Below are positions 1 through 10,997 of a stretch of DNA of 64,000 nt, in pieces. Each line of letters starts with the position of its first letter. Within the stretch, counting starts at the first letter, position 1. The translations under genes and the position numbers were made by a program. This stretch comes from Abelmoschus esculentus (taxonomy: Eukaryota > Streptophyta > Magnoliopsida > Malvales > Malvaceae). Location: positions 9,650,737-9,714,736 of the forward strand of contig JAUCBN010000034.1 in the NCBI GenBank assembly GCA_035048815.1, read 5' to 3'. Under the pieces are notes generated by a model. The model worked only from the letters and a program-made list of their open reading frames with translations, was not told the origin of the DNA and ran no database searches.

Positions 1-613
1 TTTGGCCTCCTCGGTTGACTTGATCTTGTTTTGACTATCTTTTGAGCTTCGATCTTCGAGATTTTCCGACAATGGTCTTGGTCAAATATTATCTGAGCAA
101 CCCTACCATGTTGGTGTTGCTAACAGTGGCTTCTTCCCGCTGATGCTACTTCCAAAATTAGATTATTCTCGGTAATCTTGGATAGTAACCTCGATCTTCG
201 TGAAGTGGGTCGGTAAGTACTTGTAATCACTAATTTTATCCAGAGTCTTAAACCCGGTTTAATTTTTAAATAACGGGCTTGTAGTATTAATCAAAAATGC
301 AAAAAAATACTATTATACTTATTTTCCCCTTTAAATTTTGATTTTTTTGTTATTAAAAAATCAAAAATATTACTCTATTCATTCTTTAAAAAAATAATAA
401 AATAATAATACTTTTATTTATAGTTGTTCAAATTTATACATGTGCATATACTTTAAATATTTTTTATATTCTAAAAAAATTCAAAAACATTAATATATGT
501 GTTAATTTGTATTCATTTTGACTTTGTAAATATGTTATTATTTCCTTTAAAAATAAAAAAATATTATATATATATTTTAATTTTCATATACTTCATTTAT
601 TTTATTTTCTATC

Positions 614-640
<27 letters not shown>
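1..640. other. AT-rich sequence without a recognised gene; (ATT)n microsatellite
   Basis: No reading frame or family signature is recognisable. Bases 1-280 have balanced composition and could be the edge of an unidentified repeat entering from the left. From about 290 the sequence turns strongly AT-rich, and a (ATT)n run occupies about 616-656. Confidence 0.5.
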
Positions 641-647
<7 letters not shown>

Positions 648-1690
648 GTTATTATAAATTAAATAAAAACCTAAAAACAATTAAATAAATCACAACCCAA
701 ATGTTTATTTAAAAAGTCCAAATTTATACACCTCATTAATAATATTACTTCAGTCCAATAACAAAACATTACAAGCCCAAAATAATTATTAAATAAACAT
801 AACCCAAATATTAATTACATCAGACCCGAACCCTGCAACGCACATTTCAGCCCCAATCCGATAACCTAATAAGAAACCCTAATACCCCTCTCATCTTTCT
901 TGCGCAGCCGCCCCATAGCCGTTGGATCAATCTCGTGATCCAACGGTCCAGATGGATTCGGAGAGAAGGCTCTAGACCCCTCACACGCGCCACGCGCGCC
1001 CGCTCGGATCCATCATGCGCGCCTCTTCATATCCATTCGAAGGTCGTTTGTCTCCCGCCGACCCTTCAGTTTTCGATCGCTGGCGGGTGCTCCGGTGGTC
1101 CCCTCGCGTCTCCGATGGTGACTCGCACAAAGAAACAAAAATGTGTCAGATTTTGCATGAAATTTTTAGAGCAAAATGGCGAACAAATATCAGAGGATAT
1201 TCGTCCAAACAAAGCAAAAATTCAGGGAACCAATCGAGAAAATCTCAGATCCGTGCAACCGAAATTTCAAAGGCACAATGGCATCAAAATTCAGAACCAA
1301 ATTTCAGAATATCAGATGAATACAAACAAAAGACCACAGCAACCAATAGCAATATTTTAAGCCTTTTTTCTTTTTGATATTTTCGTGTAATACCAATTGG
1401 TTATAAAAGAAAACCGAGACAACGTTTGTAAAGGGTTCCCCCACGAGATTCGAGTCAATACAAAAAAAAGAAACGTTTTAGAGGTAAATCCTCTGTTTTG
1501 TTTCTTGCAAGCAATAAAAAAAATAGATTAGGGTTCTTTTTTTTTACCTTCGTTGTTTGTTCTTCTCGCTTCTCCGATCTTCCTTCCACCGGCGATAATC
1601 TCGCGGTCTTTGCACCTCTAAGGGTGAGCCAAACCGAGAGGGAGGAGAAGCGTTATTTGTTTCTTTTCCTCTTTGTTTTCCAGATCTAAA
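641..1690 (+). repeat. LTR-like fragment of an unclassified retrotransposon
   Basis: The block goes from AT-rich sequence with repeated 'aacccaaat' phrases to a GC-rich 900-1,130 segment, a TATA-like TATAAAAG at 1,402-1,409, and a pyrimidine-rich leader. This is the usual U3-R-U5 look of a long plant gypsy LTR. The small open frames at 935-1,377 have no domain and are probably incidental. No second LTR copy, primer site or target duplication was found, so the assignment rests on composition and layout only. Confidence 0.4.
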
Positions 1691-2054
1691 GGAAAAACTT
1701 TGGTCTCCGATCTTCATAAAACGAAATAGATTTAGCTTTAATATATATATATATAACACTTAAATATATATATAAAACGAAATAGATTAGCTTTAATATT
1801 GCCTTGATTTGTAAAAAGTTTTGATTGTAGTAAAGTGATGTAAACTGGACGAGGCATGCAAAATAATATATATATATATATAACACTTAAATTAAAATAG
1901 ATTTAGCTTTAATATTGTGAATTATTAAAATTGTATGTATATATTAATTAAATATACAATTATGAAAAAATAATATTATGGGTAAGTCTCACTCCGTGTT
2001 CATGGGACCAACCACTAAAAATTATCTATCTCATCACTTTTTCCATGTCATGTA

Positions 2055-2235
2055 TGTTAAGTAGAGCTTTTAGGAGAGAAAAAGAGACAATACTCTTGTT
2101 GATTTTATTGATTCATAGTTGTAATATCCTCTTTCAAGGACCAACTTATTCAATCAAGTTTCTCAATGATACAATACTTTAGTTCCTATCTGTACTCATT
2201 GACTTTGACTCTACATTAGTTCTAGAATCCTAATA
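2055..2235 (-). repeat. 3' LTR of copia-1
   Basis: Both ends match the 7,726-7,960 LTR, but the centre differs: it contains about 30 bases absent from the other copy and lacks a stretch of roughly 85 bases. The terminal CA of the other copy is TA here. Confidence 0.85.
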
Positions 2236-2409
2236 TTCTCCTTGCATCTTTACTCTTGAAATAAAACTTCCAGAGAACTCCAGAGCTACTGCTGAAAACT
2301 TGAAAAAACAAACCTGTAAAAACATGGAGACAAAACACAAACAATATACAAAACAATAGGTAATAGTTAATTATGAAACCATAGAGACAACAGACAACTT
2401 ATTTCTTTC

Positions 2410-3095
2410 TTTGAAAGACTGAAGCTGATAGTGGTTTTGTCATAATGTCCGCAACTTGTTTAAATGCTGGAATCTCATTCACTTTTAAGTGTCCTGCTAT
2501 AATCTTATCTCTAACAAAGTATAGATCTAGTTCTACATGCTTGAATTTGGAGTGCATTACTAGATTTGCTGACAAAGCTACAACACTAGAATTATCACAC
2601 CATAACAGTGGTTTTGCAGAAACATTAATTCCTAACTCATTTAGTAATGACTCGAGCCAAGTTATTTTAGAAGTTGCACATGCTACACTTCAATAGTCAG
2701 CTTCCGCAGTTGATCTAGACACCACATTCTGTTTTCTAGAACCCCCATGAGACAGGATTAATGCCAAAATATACACAAAACCCAGTGGATGACCTTCTAT
2801 CATCATTTTCAGAACCCCAATTTGGATCTACATAACCTATAATGGACAATCGGAAAGAAGGAACAAACCTTAACCCAAAGTCAAGAGTTTCACTTAGATA
2901 CCTCTGGATTCGTTTGACTAGATGAAAGTGAGCATCTAATGGTATTTGCATAAATTGACATGCTTTGTTTACCGTAAACACAATCTCAGGTCTAGTTATG
3001 ACTATGTATTGTAATGTCCCAATAATACTCCTATACTCTTTTACATTAGAGATAGGACTCCCTTCAGTGCTGGACAACTTGCAATTTGACAACAT
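2410..3095 (-). pseudogene. Copia-1 RT C-terminus and RNase H, broken
   Basis: The frame at 2,736-3,095 carries the conserved end of copia RT (phrases like IGTLQYI and TRPEI) and the start of RNase H (RRSSTGFCVYFG). RNase H continues to about 2,410 with a STAEADY-like motif, a CDN motif for the substrate strand site and a closing VADIMTKPL. The continuation is cut by an in-frame TGA at 2,691-2,693 and frame changes near 2,730. The domain would remove the RNA strand during reverse transcription. It is not functional as found. Confidence 0.85.
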
Positions 3096-3188
3096 AGGAT
3101 TAGAAAACTCTTTTACTTTATCAAGACCACTCTTCTACAAGAGCTCAGAAATATATTTTCTTTGAATAAGAAAGAGACAATCATCTTT

Positions 3189-3650
3189 TTAATATACCTC
3201 AATGTCTAAAAGATTATGTAACCTTATAAGATATTTGAGAGAGAAAGCATGATTTAACTCATCAATCACTACTTGTACTTCATCTTCATCATCACCAGTC
3301 AGAATAATATCATTGACATAAACAAGAAGATAAACAACACTAACCTCAGTCTTCTTCACAAATAATGATGCATTGGATTTTGTTAAGAAAAAACTAGTAT
3401 TTTGAAGATAAGTTTTTAGTTTCTCGAACCAGGCACAAAGTGCTTGTTTTAGACCATAAATTGTTTTTTTCAACTTGCAAACTATCCTTTGATTTCTTTC
3501 CCCTTGTTCATAACCTGGAGGTTGTGTCATATACACTTCTTCATGTAAATCCCACTGTATGAAAGCATTGTTGATGTTAACCTGTCTTAAACTCCATCCT
3601 ACAATGACTGCAAGAGAAATAATTGTTCTAACTGTGGCTGATTTAACCAC
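3189..3650 (-). pseudogene. Copia-1 reverse transcriptase core, catalytically altered
   Basis: This 153-residue frame covers RT motifs A to C of the Ty1/copia family: NNAF, EEVYMTQPPGY, IYGLKQA and a polymerase motif. Two of the aspartates that bind the catalytic metals look replaced by asparagine. Motif A reads VNINNAF where the family has an aspartate before the I/V-NNAF run, and the family YVDD box reads YVND. Both are single G-to-A-type changes on the coding strand. The frame is also separated from neighbouring domains by stops. The enzyme should be inactive even if translated. Confidence 0.88.
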
Positions 3651-3887
3651 AAGGCTAAAAATTTCATAAAAATCAACTCCAGGTTCTTGAAGATAACCTT
3701 TTGCAACTAGTCTGGCCTTATACCTTCCTATGGACCCATCTGCATTTCGTTTAATTCAAAAAATTCATTTATAATGAACTGTTTTCCTTCCTGGTGGTAA
3801 TTGAACAAGTGGCCAAGTGTCATTTTTCAAAAGAGCATTACATTTTGCTTGTGCAACAGCTTTCCATTCTTCACTTTTTGTTGCCTC

Positions 3888-4459
3888 CTAAATTGTTTCT
3901 GGTTCAACCAGTTCATCTACATGCCCAACTTCAGCTTGATACACTTTTGGTTTCTTGATGCAATTCTTTCCTCTAGTTACCATGGGGTGAGTATTCTTGT
4001 GTTGTTGAGTCTCGTGTATTCTACTTCTTCTTAGATTAGTTTTTGGTTCTCCAATTTCTTGTGAAGACTCTGCAACTCTTGGTTCTCCAACATCTGGTGC
4101 TGATTTTCCAACTTTTGGTTCTTCATGTGCAATGTCCAAATTTTGTTCCTCATAACCCGCTTTTGCTGATACCTCACGAACAAAGTCAGATTCTGCAATG
4201 GTTCTTGTTTCTGCAACCCTTGATTCTCCATACATAATTGCAGGTTCTGGTTCTTCATTTATAGGATCAAATCCTAATTCCTTATGAGTAGAAAAATTCT
4301 TGGTTCTTCATGAGCAGGATTAGCTTCTTCATGAGCAGAACTAGCTTCTGGTGAATCATATACACGACCTTCATGAACAGAAACAACTTTTACTGGTTTT
4401 TCATGAATGCGATTAGTTTCTGTAGATTTCTCATGAGCAGCTTCATCAAAGAGATTCAA
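3888..4459 (-). pseudogene. Copia-1 linker between integrase and RT with short acidic repeats
   Basis: Two frames (3,888-4,235 and 4,274-4,459) encode low-complexity, Glu-rich repeats built on units like HEEP, GEPRVAE and AESSQE. The segment ends in HPMVTRGK, which in copia polyproteins marks the passage from the variable integrase tail to RT. The repeats are tandem at the DNA level (a 'ggttct' phrase recurs every 20-40 bases), and this part of copia polyproteins is usually poorly conserved. No enzymatic role is expected. Confidence 0.7.
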
Positions 4460-4621
4460 TTTTACTGGAGCTTCTGTAGTAGCCCTTGTTGCTTTAGATA
4501 CTCTTATGACCTCTATACTGGGATTACTTCCACAAACATTTCCTGTACCAGTTCTAACATCCAGATGTGTTATTGTGGTTTCTTTTTGAACTTCAATTGT
4601 GGTCTGATTTTGGAGGTGATA

Positions 4622-5289
4622 TTATGCTATGACTGTTGTTGAAGTGTTCCTCCAAATATGAAGACTGGCCAACCAAAGGTAGAGGTGCAAAAAACTGAGT
4701 GACCTTATCCAGTGAAGAGGAGGTAGAAGAAGGAAAAATAGATTCATCAAAAATGACATGTCTAGAGAAAAATATTGATTACTGTAGCCAAGAAAAACAC
4801 ATCTATGTGATTTAAAATCCAATTTGTGAAGATTGAAAGGTTTAAGATAAGGGAAACATGCACAACCAAACACCTTTAAATGTGAGTAGTCTGAAACTTT
4901 ATGAAATAGAACTTCATATGGTGATTTGCCATGTAAAACATCTTTAGGAAACCTATTATTTAAATAAATTACAGTAATAAAGATATGGCTCCAATATTTC
5001 AAAGATAAGGAATCTTGAGCAAGCAAAGTTAACCCTGTCTCTACTATATGTCTTTGTTTCTTTCGGCTGTTCCATTTTATTCAGAGGTATACGGACAAGA
5101 TGACCTATGTTGAATACCTTTAAATAAGAGCCATTTGCCTAGAGTTACATATTCACCACCACAATCCTTTTGAAGAGCTTGAATTTGACAACCAAATTGT
5201 ACTTCAAAAAGCTTTTGAAAATTGACAAAACAATTTATTACTTCAAACTTTGTTTCTAGCAAATACAACCAAGTATGTCTAGAAAACAT
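4622..5289 (-). pseudogene. Copia-1 integrase core, broken
   Basis: 5,077-5,289 holds the middle of the integrase core including the DCGGEY region around the second catalytic aspartate. 4,622-5,026 holds the following part: KSPYEVLF, LKVFGCACFPYL and CVFLGYS, which are hallmark phrases of copia integrases. The piece between them, with the catalytic glutamate, is disrupted by a frame change near 5,030-5,080. The product would insert element cDNA into host DNA. No intact copy can be made from this locus. Confidence 0.88.
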
Positions 5290-5378
5290 ATCAATAAAGG
5301 AGATGGATGCCCCAAGTGTCTATGCCAAATTTCAACCATGTTATCATCTTTAGGCATGGTAATTGAATTGCGCATGAC

Positions 5379-5872
5379 CTAACTCGTAAAACAGCTAGGT
5401 GATGTCAATTCGTAGAGACCTTCAGGTGTGAGCTTCCCCTCCAATAATTGGATTTTGCTTTGAAAATCCTTTACACAACACCCATTAGGCCAAAACTCAA
5501 GATAAACATTATTCTCTCTAGCAAGTTGAGACACAGACAACAAATTCTTCTTTATAGAAGGCACATGTAGTAAATCTTGCAAGACCAAAGGTTTGGACTT
5601 AGTAACATACCCTTAGCAACATGACTAATTTTAATTTCACTACCATTTTCCATAAGAAGATATTCATTACCTTTATAAACTGTACTTGTTTGAAATACAG
5701 AACTTTCATGTGTGATATGATGTGTTGCTCCCAAATCCGGATACCAAAAAATATCACCTGATGCACCATTTGTTGGGGAATTCCAGAACACATATTGACC
5801 TGTGTGAGAGGGATGAAAACCCGAAGAGCTTGAGGAGGTTTTTGCCATGTTATGACTGGCTTGCATACCCAC
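5379..5872 (-). pseudogene. Copia-1 protease and GAG-pre-integrase domain
   Basis: 5,552-5,872 contains the aspartic protease active-site region, reading WYPDLGATHHIT where the family has DSGA, so the serine next to the catalytic aspartate is leucine. 5,379-5,588 carries the pre-integrase motif LLHVPSIKKNLLSVSQL. The two frames overlap by about 37 bases in different phases, showing a frameshift. Order and motifs place it between gag and integrase as in all Ty1/copia elements. Confidence 0.87.
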
Positions 5873-6117
5873 ACCTTATTGTCCACTAGAGGAAGCAAAA
5901 GGAACAGCTTAGCAATTCGAAAATTGAGGATGAGAACTTGGTAACCTTAGGTAAAATTGTTCTGCATAGGAAACACTGGAAATGCTTGTTGAATGACATG
6001 ATTATAAGCTTAAACTGGAGCAATATGAGTCTGTACACTTGGTATAGGAACTAATGAAGGCTGAGTTTGACTAAAATTTTGAGTATGACCCTCTAATTTG
6101 TACATAAAACCAGTATT

Positions 6118-7170
6118 TTATGGATAACTCTGCTTTCGTGTCTGACTTTCTCTTTGTTGTATCTCTTCATGAGTTTGACCTTTAAAACTTAGATCGAAAC
6201 TATAGTAGCACTTTTGAACAACATGATCAAACCGACCACACAATTGACATTGAGGTCGATTTTTGTTTTGACGACCTCTTCCCCTACCACCATAATTGTT
6301 TCCTACACGACTGACACCTTGAAAAAATCTAACAAAATTATGATCTTGAAAGGTTTGTGGCTGATTCAGAGTTGTAACAACAGGGCTTGTTGAAACTTCA
6401 GTCATTATTGGATTGGACTGAGACACCAGATTAGCTTGGATAGAAAAATTTTCTGAATGAAAATTCCTTTGACGAACTTCACAATCTAGAAGCATATCAG
6501 TTAGAGCATCTAACGCCATTGACTCACGAGATGCAATAGTAATAACAGACTCAAACTTGAGAGAAAGACCAACCAAAATAACACTGACCTGTTCTTGCTA
6601 AGAAATCACACTTCCTGAGACATGAAGTGTGTCATATATTGATTTTATCTTGGCTAAAAATTCATTGATGAAAAGACATCCTTTCCTTTGAGAGTGTAGA
6701 CTATGTCTAAGAGACGAAATCTTGGCACTTGACCTAGCCCCAAACAAACTGGATATGGCATTTCATATAGCACGCGAGGAATTTAGGCCAGTGAGATGAG
6801 GCAAGACATCTGGGTGGAAAGTGGAGAGTAACCAGGAGGCTAGCAACTTGTCTTGTTGGTTACATGCTACATAGTCACTGTTTTCAATAGCTTGTCCTGA
6901 CTGATCCGAGACAAACTGACTTGGTGGAACAAGATTAGCAGACACATAAGGCAGAAGATCATAACTATCTCTAATAAGAACTTGATACTTCATATAGGTT
7001 GTTTCAATTAATTTTACTGTGTCATGCTTGGGAAAATGTTGTACAGATCCAACACAAAAAGTCTTTTGAGATAAAACATTCGCAGAATCTACAAGAGAAT
7101 TATATTGAGACCTATTCATATTTTTGGTCTGATTTGCTACAGTGTTGGTCGTAGGTGGAACTTGAGCCAT
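6118..7170 (-). pseudogene. Copia-1 gag with zinc knuckle, broken
   Basis: The N-terminal half (start ATG near 7,170, frame to 6,763) resembles copia gag: NQQDKLLASWLLST is the retrotransposon capsid phrase. The C-terminal half (6,118-6,576) has an Arg/Gly-rich patch followed by a CCHC knuckle, CQLCGRFDHVVQKC, which would bind element RNA. A stop and a short unreadable interval (6,577-6,762) separate the halves. Upstream in-frame residues to 7,272 are leader, not gag. Confidence 0.87.
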
Positions 7171-7725
7171 ATATGATGACAAGCTAAGACAGAATTCGAA
7201 GAAACAAAAACACGAACAGATGGTGGGCAAAGAAGATACCTCGAAAGAGAAAACATAAACCTCAAATAACAAGAAACACTATCCGTTGCAAAGAATCTAA
7301 AAACACAAAAATTTTCAAAAACACAACACCAAGTCCGGAAGAGTGTAATTATGGATCACTAGTTTGTTCTTTCAGACAATGAGTCACCACGAACCAAACA
7401 TTCTTGTGATAAAAAACACACACTCTTAAATTAATGGAACTTAGTGTTGATGCATAAACCATACATTGATTCACAGAAAATATAGAGGTACTGACAGCTC
7501 CGATTCTTGTTATACAACTCAGCAAAGGAGGAGGATAAACGAACACTTACATATCTCAAAGCCGCAGACACTCACTTTCGGGAATTAGTTGTCTCATGAT
7601 TCAGCAATTTGCAACAGATAGAAATTTCATCGAAAAGAGTCAAAAAGATCAACAAAACCATTTTCAACATTCGAACGCGATCAACAACGGAAGAACCTTC
7701 CCAGAACTTGAAGCGACTGATACCA

Positions 7726-7960
7726 TGTTAAGTAGAGACTTTAGGGGAGAGAAAAAGACAATACTCTCGTCTTTCAAGGACCAACTTATTTATACAGCAA
7801 TAGAGACTGATCTAGAGTCAGTTAATTAAATGATATTTCTAATAGAATACCTAACCGTTCTGAACCATCTCTAATCAATCAAGTTTCTCAATGATACAAT
7901 ACATTAATTCCTATCTGTACTCATTGACTTTGACTCTACATTAGTTCTAGAATCCTAACA
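7726..7960 (-). repeat. 5' LTR of copia-1
   Basis: The 235-bp LTR starts TG and ends CA, and the primer site lies immediately internal to it on the minus strand. It shares its beginning and end with 2,055-2,235. Confidence 0.88.
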
Positions 7961-9234
7961 ATATATTTTCCCTAAGTGAATTTTTTGGAAAAATATATGA
8001 CATGAAAAAAGTGATGACGTGGTTAGACTTACCCATAATATGATTTTTAACAATAATGGGTTAAAAATATTATAAAATGTTTAAAAAAGTAAAACATATA
8101 GCATGTATCCAATATATGGTAATGATTAAGAAAAGTAAAAATTGAATATTAGTAAATATTATTAAAAGAATTTATATAATCTAATCATACCTTAACTAAT
8201 AAATTAGCTATATATATAGAATATAATGCAGTAATATTTAAAAGATACTAATATTATTTAGAAAATAACATAAATACATTTATAAGTTAATCTCGTCATC
8301 GATCATATACTTATTTGGTCACTCTATAGATATATATAAATTAAATTATTTTTTTAAACGATTAATTTCTTTAATTTAAAAATTAATAAAGAAATAAGAG
8401 TACCTAAAACAAAATATTTCAATTCAATAGATGTTTCATTGAACATTTTGGACTAAAAATGTATTTTTTTTCATATGTACTTAGACTAAAATATTCCTTT
8501 AAATTGTTGAGGGATTAAAATAAATTATTTTTGTAACTCATAAGATTGCTAGTAGACTTTAACCCTCTTAGTAAATATCTATGCATTATATAAATTTATG
8601 TAAAAATATTATCAAATTTCAGTTGGTTGGTCAATCTCAAAATATATATGATCTGAATTAATTTTTAGACTGATGAATTTGGTCAATTCAATTTCAAAAT
8701 CTTGAGAGTATTTAAACCCAATATTTCAATTCAATTATAGCTTAATTTATCATTTTAAACTAAAAAATAATGACTTTTCCAAACGTATATAGACTAAAAT
8801 TTTCATTACAATTGTAGAGGGACTAAAATTCATTATTTTTATAATAAATAGAGTGCTAGTTTACTTTAACCTCATATTAATTGTGTAAAATAAGTTTAGA
8901 TCTCTAATTTTAGTTTCAATAATTATTTAGGTCCCTTTAATTTAGAAACTAAACAAATTAAGCTGCCTAAATATTTTTTCTTTATTTTCAGATTTTGCTA
9001 TGTTAGTTTTTTAAAGTTTTCGTTGCAAAAATTGTCTCAGTAGATTGATGATATTTGTTGTCTGCTTTAAAAAATATCAAAATATGAAAATAATATGTAA
9101 ATATTTTAGGAGAGTAGAGAGTGAATCAAGATAGTAGAAAACGTAGAAATAGAAAATTTTATTAAAGGAATGACATACTATAGGAGATCAAATCATAGAA
9201 ATCTTGAAAATGAAGTAAGAAGAAAGAAGTGGAT

Positions 9235-9570
9235 TCAAGCAAAACGAACCCTACAACAACAATGTCGTTGCGGACCAACACAACTCCCTCCTATAAACCT
9301 TTGGGCAATACAAAGGATATTGCACTCATAATCTCCATAGGATGCCGAACATGTTTTGAAACACATAGGACCGACATCAACACCAACACCATTCACTTCA
9401 ACATCTACAAAAAAACATTATCAATATGTATAAAATAATTAATTAATTAACTAGTTCTAAACTATGAAAATAAAAATCAATGATAAAAATATATCCAAAT
9501 GAACTGAAGAGAAAATAAAAGCAATAATAAAGAGAAGGGAAAAAATAGATTTCTCTACGACCACTGCCAT
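9235..9570 (-). pseudogene. DEFL-A, defensin-like gene with destroyed splice donor
   Basis: Exon 1 is 9,495-9,570 (ATG at 9,568-9,570) and encodes the same signal peptide as gene D. Exon 2 is 9,235-9,404 and keeps all eight cysteines and the normal TGA. The intron donor, GT in copies B, C, D and E, is AT here because position 9,494 has mutated, so normal splicing should fail. The nearest alternative GT (after the SS of the signal peptide) would put exon 2 out of frame. The TATA box (9,672-9,680) and upstream RY-like palindrome (9,734-9,748) survive. A rare AT-type intron cannot be excluded. Confidence 0.75.
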
Positions 9571-9937
9571 TGTTTTTTATATGTACTAGTATATTTTTTT
9601 CGAGAATTAGTATATAATTAGCTAAAAGAGATAACTAAACAAGACGATATACAATAAAGATATAAAAGCTCTCTATTTATAAGGGAGAAGGTGATGAGGA
9701 TGGAATTAGGTTTTACCCTTGCTATAAAAGGAAGCATGCAAGTGCATCATAAGAAACAAGAATAAATAAATATAAATAAATAAATATGGCAGGAATATCC
9801 GTGATTATAGTAATTTATATCAAATTTCATTTATATAATTTCCGTTAATTCAAATTTTTTTGAATTTTTTATAATATTAAAATTTTATTATATGTTTAAT
9901 TGTAGCAAAGGATGTAAAACGATCAACGGCTTGCAAA

Positions 9938-9938
<1 letters not shown>

Positions 9939-9969
<31 letters not shown>
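9939..9969. repeat. (AT)n microsatellite in unit A upstream region
   Basis: The run occurs at the same place in every unit, with different lengths: 16,748-16,769 in B, a short run near 20,459-20,470 in D, and 31,384-31,416 in E. Confidence 0.9.
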
Positions 9970-9973
<4 letters not shown>

Positions 9974-10997
9974 AAAATAGATTTAGATTTAATATTATTA
10001 ATTATTAAAAATATGTATACATTTAAAAACTGATCTACATATATTTGCTTATGTAATAAATATATTTTATCCCGTATTTATTTTTTTAAAATAATTTATT
10101 TATAAATTTATCCCACTTTTAAATATTTATATTTTATCTTTCATTTTAAATTTTAACTTTATCCTTATATCATATATATATATATATATACAATTATTAT
10201 GAAAATATTATAGAATATTAAGAAATAAAAATTAAACATATAGCATGTATCCAACATATGGTACTAATTTATATATATGGTAATGATAAGAAAAAGTAAA
10301 AATTGTATACTGGTCAATATTATTAAAACAATGGATATAATATAATCATACCATAACCAATAAATATGTTTATAGAGTAGTATTCAATCTAGAATGTTTA
10401 TGTATATTAATTAACCTATATTTATACACACAAAACTAGGGAAAACGTGCATACATATATAAGGCAACCTATACTGATTAATATATAAAAAATAATGAAT
10501 ATTTTTTATTTAAAAAAACAATGCAGTAATATTTACAAGATACTGCATATAACAAATATTATTCAAAAAATAACATAAATATTTATATAAGTTAACATCG
10601 TCATCGATCATTTTATTTAATCATTTAAAAAAATCATAAATTAACTTAAATTTTTAAAATAATTAATTTTTGTCAATTTAAAAATTAATAAATTACTAAA
10701 GAGTATCTAAACAAAAATTTGCAATTTAATTAATATTTGATTTAATATTTTAGACTAAAATAATAATTTTTTTAAAATTAAAATTATAATATGGACCTTA
10801 ATTTTTAATGTTAGGACATAGAACATAAAAATGAAATATTTTTTTTGTTCAAAGTATAATTTGTGACCCATTTAATGGTTCGTAGAGTTTTTTTAATCAG
10901 TTACAGTGGGTACAATGGGTTTGATTCAAGTTCATAAATTCGGTCTAATTCTGGTTGTTTCAGTTAGGCCTAACAGATCGACTCGGTTAGGGTAAGA

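Larger units (their letters stand above)
2055..7960 (-). mobile_element. Copia-1, Ty1/copia retrotransposon, full length but dead
   Basis: The element reads right to left. The 5' LTR is 7,726-7,960, the 3' LTR is 2,055-2,235, both beginning TG and the intact end finishing CA. The primer site follows the 5' LTR directly (reverse complement of 7,714-7,725, TGGTATCAG core, initiator tRNA-Met type). A purine-rich AAGGAGAA precedes the 3' LTR. Gene order is gag, protease, integrase, RT, RNase H, which defines Ty1/copia. Flanks atgta (2,050-2,054) and atata (7,961-7,965) match 4 of 5 as target duplication. It is inserted in MITE-1. Confidence 0.92.
1965..8049. mobile_element. MITE-1, MULE-like, about 0.18 kb, split by copia-1
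   Basis: The left piece (1,965-2,054) and right piece (about 7,966-8,049) form inverted repeats sharing ATATTATGGGTAAGTCT and, further in, TCATCACTTTTT. The flanking 9-mers are acaattatg (1,956-1,964) and acaataatg (8,050-8,058), an 8 of 9 match. Units B and D carry a single acaattatg at the paralogous site, so they give the empty site. A 9-bp duplication is typical of Mutator-like elements; the family call is inference. Confidence 0.8.
1797..10915 (-). repeat. DEFL duplication unit A, interrupted by a MITE and a copia element
   Basis: 1,797-1,964 and 8,050-10,915 together align, block for block, with 14,808-16,993 (unit B), 18,578-20,460 (unit D) and 29,385-31,640 (unit E). Shared blocks include the 3' flank, the DEFL gene, its promoter, an (AT)n tract and an AT-rich upstream stretch. 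The interruption at 1,965-8,049 is the MITE with its nested copia. Apart from gene A, no other coding sequence is seen in the AT-rich parts. Confidence 0.75.

Noticed and set aside
935..1377. Two overlapping frames of 120-141 residues
   Set aside because: No domain, overlapping in different phases, inside an LTR-like block with TATA and leader features.
9229..9438. Plus-strand frame MDSSKTNPTTT..., repeated at 16,078, 18,182 and 30,678
   Set aside because: It looks like a conserved small protein family, but the plus-strand frame is disrupted in D and carries no domain, whereas the minus strand gives spliced signal peptide, eight cysteines, splice sites, TATA and polyadenylation signals. The plus frame is the shadow of the DEFL exon.
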